DNA from: Schistocephalus solidus
Lineage: Eukaryota; Platyhelminthes; Cestoda; Diphyllobothriidea; Diphyllobothriidae
DNA length: 64,000 bases
NCBI GenBank assembly: GCA_017591395.1
Contig: WEDG01008947.1
Coordinates: 1 to 64,000, forward strand
Reading direction: 5' to 3'
Below, one piece after another: positions 45,149 through 54,900 of this stretch (positions are counted from its first letter, which is position 1; each line of letters begins with the position of its first letter). The translations under genes and the position numbers were made by a program. The notes under the pieces are model-generated. The model had not been told where the DNA came from. It worked only from the letters and a program-made list of their open reading frames with translations, and did not search any database.

Positions 45149-48100
45149 GTGAGGTCTGCTCGCTCATTTGGTCCGGTTCTGCTCCCCTGAAGTCTCTCTA
45201 CTGCCTTGTCCTTTTTTTCTTGACATCCACCTCGGTCTTTGTTTATTGGTCTCATAGCTTGAAATCTGAGAGTGTCTTGAATTACCTCGACATGTGAGTG
45301 GAAACAAAGATCAGCTAAATTTACTAAAAGCCAATGACCTGGCTAACTCCATAGCATGTTTTTTTCCCAGCAAAGTTACGCCAGTTAAACGCGAAGCCAC
45401 TTTTTCCCACAGTCACTTGAATGGTAGTCGCAACTTCAATAGGCGAAGATACCAGCTTTGTTCGCCCTTCTATTCCATCTTCTGTCAATGCACTTGACCT
45501 CAACTTCTTAGGTGAATCCCATAGCGGAATAACAGGCCGCGCAGTAGGGGGGTTTAAGCTGGTCTATTCGCTTCTATGTTTACTTCTTTAGGCTGGCTTT
45601 CAGCTGTTACCCGACTTTCCGAGGGGATCCACCATGTGTCCCCAAGCCTGGTGGGCGCATGGACGGTGATTTACGCATAATTTAGTTTGTAGTGATAATA
45701 GCGCATCTAATGCACTGCCCCCGTTCTCTCCCAACCGCGGACCCTATGTCAAGATGGAGTCAAGGCAACCGGAAATGGGGGGAGGGCATAGGTCACTGGC
45801 ACATCGGAAGACCGCACCTAGGCTTGTCACCAGGCCGCCCCCATGTCCAACATCGGTTTTGAGTGTGCACCCTCAATAACACCTGCCAGGCCCTGATCTA
45901 GCCCCTTTATTAGTCCAGCGCATCTTTCGCCTGGCCCATTTAGGGGAGACATTGCTGACCCACCACCCATATGAGTAGGGTGATTTGCCGGCTGAAAATT
46001 TGTGCTGTGATATGATATGGGCTGCCTTAGCGCAAACTACACTTGCCCGCTAGTGTTTGTACAAGCTCTCTGTCTGGATTTGATTGCATGCCTATTTGGT
46101 ATCCTCGCCACCTCTTATGCCTCCTCTCGGCAGTTTTAAGGGCCTGTGTTCCTAACACAGTCAATACTATGTTGTTTGTCCTCCCAGAAGCTCTCCCGAT
46201 TTCCATCTAGCCTGACCAAGTAATCCTCTGTGTGCATTTATGCACAGAAGTTGCTTCATTACCGTTCCTGAGGTTTTGTACTTTCTATTTTCCCTTAAAA
46301 ATGTGAAAACCCCCACCCTCTCTGCTGCCCTGATTGGTAGCCTCTGTATTTGCCACGCTGCTAATGCATGAGTGCTCGTCTTCCTGGAACAACTAGTAGT
46401 GTCTAGTGACCTTGTGAGGCGTCACTATTTTCTGATGGAACCTCACGCATATGAGCCAGGGTCCCTTGTTACTCGAGTCCTTATCGAAACGGACCCGGTT
46501 GTTATAGTGTCTGTAGTCAGCATATTTTCCTCTGTCTCTCTCCTCGTCCCTCTCCTGCTCCCGTCGCCTGGTCGTCTCCCTCGTGTCCCTCTCGTCCTCC
46601 TCCTCCCTCCTCCTCTCCTCCTCCTCCTCGAGCCATCTATCTATCTATCTATCTCTCTCACGCATATATGTAATCTGGTGCGACATTTGCACGGCGAGTA
46701 TTTTAAACGACGTCTCTCTCTCTCTCCGACTCATTGTGGGGTCTGTGTAGACTTGTGCGTTACATTGTGGGATACTGCGATCCAGTATTCTGTATTCCGT
46801 CAAGAGGAGCAGTTAGTAATCTCTATTCTTCTCTGTTTACTGGGGAAAGTAATCCATCGCCTCTGGTGAATTCAGAAAACGCATGAGGCTGTCAAGCACA
46901 CGATGGTAGTGCTACTAACTTATTTTGTGCCCCGAAAAATAAGCAGCGTAGGGGTCGATTTCTGGCTGAGGTTCCAGATTTTTGCGATTGCCTGTTTGTG
47001 CTTCTGGAAAAACGTTTTACGCTCCAGATGTTAAAAAATTTCGCATTGAGCGTGAAACTCATATGAATCTGATGGTTATCGCCCGTGCTCGGTTTAGTAG
47101 CCATCTTCATATGTCCGTTTAGGAGGTTCTTTGAAATTGAACTTTGTCCCGTCTTAAAAGCCTGTTACATTACGCACCCAGTAAATTTAAAACGTTCGGC
47201 GAATGTTTTTTGTTCGGATATCTACCTGTGTGAAGCACCCCCTTGTGGCAGAAAACCAGCGATACTCCTTTGTTTAATTCGCAATACGGGCTTAACATCT
47301 CTGTTGAAATTAGCATACTGTTGTTTCGTATCTTGAATTCCTTAAGGTATTTTAACCCCAACCGTAAGCAAAGTTTGATTTTTCCTTTCCGGTTCTCATG
47401 GTCTTACGCGTGTTCCTCTTGTGTTTTTCCCACTTTACAGACCTTTCCAGGCTTCTGCAAGTTATTCCTCCACCCGTTGACCTGGCCGAATACGTTCAGA
47501 AGCTGAATTGCGCCAAGGCTCGCATCACCAAAGTCTATAACCAGCTACAGAGTTTGCAGGTAACTCATCTTTTTGATACTGACGTTTTTAGAGCTCTTCC
47601 ATTTGATCCCAGCACACCAGCTCTTATCTTTTGACAAATAACGAAATTGCGCTTCCTTGATGAGTTGCGTTTTCGGCAGCCAACAGTAGCGTTATTTTAT
47701 ATGGCCGTATACCGGCAGGACAGAGTATTAGCAACATCACGCAATACAGTTGGCACTGCGCCATCTTCGAGGGAAATAAGGATTAAGGTGGTAAAGCTGG
47801 TTTAAGGTAGGCCTACGGTTAATGTTTGGATTAGGACGCGGAAATGGGCACCCTTCCTAAAATCTTGCTCGCCACCACCGGTATAACCGGGGCGGCAGGA
47901 GCGTCCGTATTCTCCTCCCCTACCGGAGGCGAAGGCCACATACGTCAGTTCGGCCGTTCGATGAAGTCCACCGTGTACTCCACAGCACGGTGATACAGGA
48001 ACGGTAACTTGCGCGTGGATTAGTTTTGAGTGATAGAAGACTTGCGCTGCTGCTACCGCGCTCTCTTCCCTCACCCGTTTGTGTCCGGTGTCAACAAAGT

Positions 48101-48537
48101 CAAGAAGACCGGAGGCAGGGTCTGAGCCAGGCGTGGCACCAGACACGAATTTCTGTTAGTTTTCCCGCTCGCATTTGATACTGGACGCAAGGGCTCATGC
48201 AGAACTATCTAGCGCCGCCTCATTCATTCTTAGGGGGTTTTATAAAGGAGCCAAATGTTTTTCCTCAGCTAACCTTCTGCTTTCCTCAACATTCATTGAA
48301 GTCTAATAGTAGTACTTATATTGGTAATTGTTCTAGTATTAGTCCCGTTAGTTGTAGTTGGTGCTTTCTTTTAGGAGAAAAATATAAATTATACCATGAA
48401 TTTTCTTCATAACACGTTTTTATTTTTGCATTCATTCGTTCCTAATTTACCACTACCGGTGCATCCTCCAGGTTCGTGTGCGGGCTCTGGAGAGCCGTCT
48501 TTCGTCTAATCCGTCAATACAGACTACTTCAACTTGA
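44878..48537 (+). CDS. SNAPIN: Snapin homologue (BLOC-1/BORC subunit), 3 exons
   Basis: A small coiled-coil protein of 151 residues. Snapin is a shared subunit of BLOC-1 and BORC, acting in lysosome-related organelle biogenesis and lysosome positioning, and binds SNARE proteins. Joined exons read AGLLRPSFQDIDVAVKACAA, SQGSLQSLLERLSFDLSRLL, VDLAEYVQKLNCAKARITKV and YNQLQSLQVRVRALESRL. This aligns without gaps to the human snapin core (LRPAVQQLD..., DLDPYVKKL-NARRRVVLVNN). An acidic, Ser/Thr-rich N-terminus of about 55 residues replaces the shorter human one; the C-terminus is shorter. Splice phases agree at both junctions. The ATG at 44878 is the last in-frame Met before the conserved part and follows a CTTTCAG that could be a splice acceptor at 44840. 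The stop lies one base before the flightless-1 ATG. Confidence 0.8.
45600..45870 (-). repeat. Dispersed repeat family A, diverged reverse copy
   Basis: Reverse complement contains gactccatcttgacataggg, a ggggcagtgcattagatgcg block and tatcactacaaactaaatta followed by tgcgtaaatcaccgtccatg, corresponding to the gactctgtcttgacaccggg ... gtgcggtagctgcagcgcaa ... actaattcacgcgcaagtca order of the 57 kb copies. Confidence 0.5.
46535..46656 (+). repeat. CTCC-rich tract and (ATCT)n microsatellite
   Basis: Low-complexity CT/CTCC sequence leads into about five ATCT units at 46634-46655, followed by CT repeats. Confidence 0.9.
47441..47559 (+). CDS. SNAPIN: Snapin exon 2
   Basis: Acceptor CTTTACAG; the first two bases complete Asp with the last base of exon 1. 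Encodes DLSRLLQVIPPPVDLAEYVQ and KLNCAKARITKVYNQLQSLQ, ending phase 0 at GTAACT. The D-L-x-x-Y-V-x-K-L-x-x-A-x-x-R motif is the most diagnostic snapin stretch. Confidence 0.85.
47810..48145 (-). repeat. Dispersed repeat family A, reverse copy in snapin intron 2
   Basis: Reverse complement includes gtgccacgcctggctcagac, ccggtcttcttgactttgtt, ggtgagggaagagagcgcgg, tcaaaactaatccacgcgca and agttaccgttcctgtatcac. This is the tail module of the family with high similarity. It lies between snapin exons 2 and 3. Confidence 0.7.
48472..48537 (+). CDS. SNAPIN: Snapin exon 3 (coding end)
   Basis: After CCTCCAG, 22 codons in phase 0 read VRVRALESRLSSNPSIQTTS then T and TGA. The coiled-coil continuation (V-R-A-L-E-S-R-L) supports the junction. 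The exon does not stop here: the same uninterrupted DNA becomes flightless-1 coding sequence in another frame from 48539. Confidence 0.78.
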   Translation, partial: VRVRALESRLSSNPSIQTTST

Positions 48538-48538
48538 C

Positions 48539-48989
48539 ATGGCCGCTACCTCCGCCTCTTCCTCTAAGAGCGTGACTCAGTTCCTACGAAGCCTCGATCT
48601 CTCTGGTGTGGACTTTGGCGCAGCCTCGCAGCACGTAGCCTCCTGCGCTGAGGTCTCCGGTGGAAGCCCTCTGCGACGCAGTAAAAAGAAAAAGCTACTC
48701 GAGGCCGCTTCCCAGGTCTTTCCATCTACGATGCCCCTCGAAAGGATGTCACGCCTGGAAACTCTGAAACTACGTGATGCTGACCTCTCAGATGGGGAAC
48801 TGCCCAGCCAGCTCGCTCACCTCAGTCGTCTCGAATACCTTTCCTTGGCCAAACAAGCTGACCCATCTCACCGCTATAACCGACTGGCCAGCCGTCTTTC
48901 CGCGTCTGAGGGTGCTCAACTGTCGCAGGAACGCCCTCTCGGCTGTTGATTCCATACCCTCAGATATCTTTGAATGTCCCAATTTGCAG
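48539..48989 (+). CDS. FLII: Flightless-1 exon 1 (LRR 1-3), frame break near 48852
   Basis: Reads [31 protein letters not shown], a Ser/Lys insert with [25 protein letters not shown] and [11 protein letters not shown]. The frame then shifts by +1: [20 protein letters not shown] and [12 protein letters not shown] follow in the next frame, ending phase 0 at GTGCCT. The LRR pattern L-x-x-L-x-L-x-x-N-x-L implies two A residues are missing within ggccaaacaag at 48849-48855. Confidence 0.85.
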
Positions 48990-51900
48990 GTGCCTATTCT
49001 TTTCATGTGCTTGCTTTAGCTAGTAAAGTATCTAGCAGATATCAGAATCGTGACTAAAGTAGACGTTCGTTTCAGCAAACAAACTAGCTGATAAGGCTGC
49101 CAATTTTATCCTAGAGCTTCGCGTCCATGTGCTTCGAGGGGGGGGGGGAAGCGAAACCTTCGGACCTAGAAAACGCTCTAATTTGATTTGGCTCCTGTAA
49201 TTTGCCGCCACCTCATAGTCTGCACTAATTTTTGAGTATGCTCAAAACACTGTAACTACTTGCAACACTGTTTTCTGCCAGTAGGTACATTGCCGGAAAG
49301 TCTAATTTCCGAAAGCAGTTGAGGAGGAAATGTGATCACCGGATCAAGAGTTTTGTTTACCTGACGCTCCGGATTCTCACTCAAACTTTTCTTCAGAGAC
49401 AGTCGGAAATATGCAGTTTTAATCTCTAACTATGCGGTTTCCCTTTTTATGTCATATCCCCTTACTTTCTGATGTAAATAAACAATCGGTTTTTAGGAGT
49501 TGAATTAATAGCCTACAGACATATAAACGAGTGCACTGATATTGCTTAGGAACCTATCCAGCTTGCAGAACTGAGGCGGTGAGTAAGCTAAATTTTTGTC
49601 AGGTGAAAGGAGCGCTGTATAATGGCCAGAATTCTTATAGTTCTTCATGTCATATTAGCTCTCTCAGTCACTCAATGTGTTCCATGTTGCGCGTAAAGTG
49701 GCAGCCTACAGGCCGTCGAAACTTCTCGTCATTAGCATGCTCCCCTGCTTATCCAGTAGTCTCTTGTCTTTTCCCCGTCTGTCGGTGTTCTGTGCAAACA
49801 GTGCAGTGTTGAGGAATTTCTCTGTTTCCTTGACACTCAGATGGATTCTTCAGTCGGCCTCTATTATTTTGTCAGCCCTCTCCCCGCTCACCGGTCGTTT
49901 TCTGTTCCCGTCTATGCCCTTGTAGGTGATCGATTTCAGCTGTAACAACCTGACTCGAGTGCCTCGTGGCATCGAAAACGCCTCTGGTCTCCTTGTGCTA
50001 AACCTCAGTGAAAACAACCTGACAGCTATTCCAGAGGAGTTGTTTGTGCAGTGCACGAATTTGATGCTTTTAGACCTCTCAGATAACCATCTGCAAACCC
50101 TGCCTGCCCAGCTGCGTCGTTGCTCTTCCCTTCAGCAACTCATCCTCAGTCGTAATCCCCTTCAACACTATCCGCTGAGGGCAGTCGCTGCCATAAGCAT
50201 CTTCAGGCAAGTCGTCTTCGTTTTGGTCTTCTACGTCACCCCCCTTCTCTACCCCTTTACTGGTATGCCGTCTCCAAATCTTGTTACTCTTGAGCTGACT
50301 TGACAGTGCGCTTGGCGGAAACACCATATTCCTCGTTTTAGCTTGTCTGGTATTTTTGCCTGAGGCGTTTTGGTTATTTTCAGGTTCTACATCTATCCAA
50401 CACTCAGCGCCGCTTGGACAATATCCCCAGTGAACTGGACCGCCTTGAGAAGCTTGTTGACTTGGATCTATCCGAAAACCAACTTAACCGGATCCCTGAG
50501 CCGGTTTTTCAGGTTTGTTATTGCATTATCTCTTTCTTCTCTGATTTCAGTATGTTTTAGTTTATTTCGCGCCGCCGTTTAAGTTTTGCCCTCTTGATTT
50601 TGCTCTTTGTTTACTTTACGACGATAACCTCCCTCCTCCTCCTGCGCATTCACTGTGCGCTCGATGACCGCTAACTAGTCGCCTTCATCGTTGTCGCCCT
50701 TAACACGTGTCCATCTGTGCTAACGGCTGGTTTTTTCAAACGTAGATGCTTCGGTTGGGACGCTACGCAACTTGCCCATCTCGGTTACTCATTCCTTCAG
50801 ACTTTTGAGGACTAATAGGTCCTCTCTTGTGCAATTCGCCTGATAAGTATCAGTTGACTATCTTTTATCGAGACATCAGTGCGTTTGCGGTGTGATTTAG
50901 CAGTCATACTCTGCCCACTTACCTACTCCTTTGAGAAATTTTATTTGGCACTTGCCAATATTGCATCGTTTGGTGCGTTGCTTACTTTTGCATGCCTTCT
51001 TTTAGCTGCGTTCTCTTCGTAAACTGGACGTCAGCCGAAACTCCATCACTGACCTCTCAATGCTCACCGACAATTGGCCCAACCTCGAGTACCTAAACCT
51101 TAGTTTTAACCAACTCCTCTGTCTTCCCTCCGGTCTAACGCGACTTACGAAGTTGCGCAAACTATATATCAACAATAATCAGCTCAAATTTGACGGGATT
51201 CCATCGGGCATTGGAAAATTGAACGATCTCGAGGTGTTTGATGCAGCTCACAACCTTCTGGAAAACATTCCGGAGGGTAAGTCTTGCACCGTATCCCTTT
51301 CCTCACTCTCCGCTTCTGTCTTGATCTCTCACTCACTCACTCACTCACAAACCCTATACTGTCTCTCATTTGCTTATACGTTTTGAAAATTTTCTAATTT
51401 CCTCGGAAATTAATTGTTACTTCAATCACATCACTAGGAATTGAACTTTATCAACTTTCGGACTTAGTCTATAAAGCTTAAGTTCGACTGATTTACCTCA
51501 AGTCAGTGATAAATTCCGGAGAAAATTAAAAAACTGCAATTTTGAATCTGGTGTATCTATCAGTAAGCACGTGAGGAACGCTGGGATACCCATTGATGGG
51601 CCGAACTCCTCCCAGTCGTGACATTCAGCGGCAGGATACCGGTTAAACCCGTATCTGGCCTTTTATCTAGTATCTGCGCTGTCAGTATGGTTTACCATAT
51701 AACCAATGTTTCCCTTTATCTGCATGCCTTGTTTCACCTCCTATTCTAAACCGATGGTGAATCCAAAAAAGGCGTTTCAATACTTTTTAGCTGATGCAAG
51801 AAGGGATACCGACAGCAACTTAAACCTAGCCAACACGAGACGTAATTTCGTAAGTTCTTCCTGCTACTGCAGTTTCGAGGATGGTTTGAACTAGGGAACC

Positions 51901-54900
51901 GAATCGGTACCAGATTTTTTCCCCATCGCTCCCCTTCCCCCACCCTGACAATCGTATAATTTATTCTACTTACCTGCATATTTGACTTAGTTACACAGTG
52001 ATATAAATGTAAAGGCCTGATGAGAATTTATCGAAGGGTAACGTATGCTTGCCAAATTGTCTTTTGAATTTCCAAGTATGTCGCTGCATCCGAGGCAGCT
52101 CGTCTACCCGGAAATCTGCCAGTGCATGGGGTAGTAAGTATGCAAACTGTTCTGTAATGGAGTCAATCGAACTGATCATCGCGTATTAGGAGGTGAGCAA
52201 TATTCCTTCACAGACAGCGGTTGAAACGGTGCACTTCGGACCGTGTGACGAGCAGTTCTGTGACTTACTTCAGCGGCAGTTGGGCGTGTCCCAATGAGTT
52301 GAGAGTGACTGGAGCGCTAGAGTGTAATGCGTCGGCGAAGCCATTCACTGGCCACAACGTAGTGGCAAACCGTTAGGCAGATTTTCAGTTTTCCCCTGCT
52401 AAACCGCTTGGTCATTACTGACCCCCCCCCTCTGCTTACCTTTAGTCCAAGGGACCTTTAAGCGGCCACACTCGAGTGCATGCTTGCCCAAGTCAACTGA
52501 AACATTTTGGTGTTGGCCTGATGCCGACGCTGTCAGTAAGAATAGCTCTGACCATTTGCGTGTAAGGACGCTCGACAGTAGCTCGTGGCATGTATTTTCA
52601 TGGCATGTTAAGAACTTTAATTTCAAGGATTCAAAGTGGCCTGTCGCTGCCAAGGGTTTCCTTGTAACTACCTCCTCGGTATTTGAAACATTGATGCTGA
52701 TGACGATCTCCGTTTTCCAGTGAAGCCAACTGACTCGAACTGAAGAAAAACCTTTCCGAAAAATCTCTGAGTAATTCTTAGATCACAGCGACCTTTTTCG
52801 AAAGCAGGTAATCTCCGGCGAACCGCATCTCTGGATTGATATTACAGCGGGTGCCCCCTGTTTGCAACTCCCGTCCAGAGTAGTGCTTCGTGAAACCTTG
52901 TGCCCTATATGATATAACGGTGAAAAATTTCGACCCTAGAACTGCTCAAGACCCTTCACGGGTTTCAACCGACTGTGGCTCACCCCCGCTCTGCGCTGGA
53001 TGTCCTTATACGATATTGAATCTGGAGGACAACAAGTGCATCTCCATCTTACTAGCTGACTGCTTGCACGACATTCTGAGGGGACGTGTAAGCGAAAGGT
53101 GTGCCCGAAAGTTGGAACAACTATACTGACGCCGGTATTCAAACGGGGCTCCAGATCCATTTGCGAAAAATATCGTAGCCCAGGTCTTCTTGCCACTACT
53201 GGTAACTGCAATCATCCTCTCTGATTGTGTATGTCTGCGCTCTGCCATGTAGGCACACTTTAGTCCGATCCCGCCTCTATTCTTCTTGACCATATTGACC
53301 CCGGTCACAGATGGGTGAGGGAAGAGGGAGTGCGGTAGCTGCAGCGAAAGTCTATCACTGAAAACTAGCCCATGCGCAAGTCACCATAGTACAAGTGACA
53401 TTGATGGGCTTAGTAGTGTGGTGTGGGGTTGGTCTATTAGCTTGGTAATCCCTCACTGACGCCTGTCCTCTTTTTTCCGGTGTGAGATGATAACTCATCC
53501 CCATTCTTCGTTCTCCGAGCTTGGGATGCCGACGCCAGTTTTTGAAATAACAGTTTGGCTGTCGTGGTTGCTTTTCCGTCGTTGTTTTTTGGCCCCGAGA
53601 CAGGCATTTCCTTCTTCAGCCTCGGCTATTCCAGCATACCATATCTTCACAGGGGGTATATATGTCGTTAACCCCTTTAGAAGACACTCTTGCTCGTGGT
53701 CCAGAAGCAATCTCCCCTGTTTTCAATATTTTCAGCGCATATGGTATCTTTGTCATGAAGTAACCATGACTGCCAATAATCGGTTATTTTTCTTTGCCTC
53801 AGTATCTTAAAGTCTCGCTGCCTCTATCACCACTTGTGTATGGAAAAACTTTCTTATATTCCAGACTGTTATTTATCATCTTTGGGCCTATCAAATTTTT
53901 TCGGCTTCACCTGTGACATTTTCCAACGCACCGTGAACGGCATTCGTCTACAGTAATTATAAGGTTACCTCACTATGGGTACCCAAGCCACTCCCCCTCT
54001 TTTCGGTTTAGAAATTTGGTCGGGGGGTTTCACTTCTGTCAGTCGTTGACTTCCAACCCGCTCTCTTTCTAGCCATTGTGACTATGATATGTAGAGTTCC
54101 CTTTACTTTTCTTCTCCTGAAATCCTTGATGCTCCTTACATATCACAAAATATGGGATACTGCAAAAGCTCCCAGTTCAAGTTTAATCAGTTAGTCTAGT
54201 CAAGTATATATTTTTCACTTCTAATATCCTAGTCTATGCAACATCCTGCCATCTCATACGACAGGGATGGATGCATCGTTTTCCTTCGCGGCAGAGACAT
54301 AGCAGAACGGAAGAGGACGTTGCAGGCAATAATAGCTACCAAAATAACTGCTCTCTCTCATCTTGCCTTTATGTCTTGGATTCTCAGGCAATCGACATCA
54401 ACTTGGGTATTATACCTGAAAACAACCCTTCTTTGTTGCTTCATACATCCGTACGAGATCTTTCGGTTACCCTGGGAGTACCTGAATAATGTGAAATGCT
54501 GTGTTCTCTCAAAGTTCTTATGTGCTCATTACGAGGCAGTTTTCGAACCAGACAGATAAATATCCATTTATATTAGACGTCCACGAGGTTATAATTTTTG
54601 ATAATCAGAGTGCAATACCCGGGGGCACCCGTTTTTAAATGTCTAAAGTTATCACAGGATTTCAAGTGACCAGTAAGACCTGCTGGTGGTCCTGTGCACT
54701 TCCACCGATCCCATTACCTCGTAGCAGCCTTGCTGCTGCTACCCTAATGGATCAGATTGCTATACTCCCGCATTTAGCCATTCCTCCTGCCTTCTGAGGA
54801 TTCAAGCTTCACCTTTCTCCTCAATTAGCCCTAACCAACCCTTCTTCCCTCTTCACCTTCCAGGTCTCTGCCGGTGTGGTCGACTTAAACGACTTCTGCT

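Larger units (their letters stand above)
45149..47440 (+). other. Snapin intron 1
   Basis: Holds a reverse-strand family A repeat at 45600-45870 and a C/T-rich low-complexity stretch with an (ATCT)n microsatellite near 46.6 kb. Otherwise nothing recognised. Confidence 0.6.
51277..54863 (+). other. Flightless-1 intron 4 (3.6 kb)
   Basis: Contains the family B repeat at 51555-51700 and a family A tail at 53265-53400. The remainder shows no recognisable coding or element sequence. Confidence 0.6.

Noticed and set aside
52011..52040. CTGATGAG...GAAG resembling a hammerhead core
   Set aside because: Stem II would not pair well, the core should be GAAA, and no cleavage-site helix is visible.
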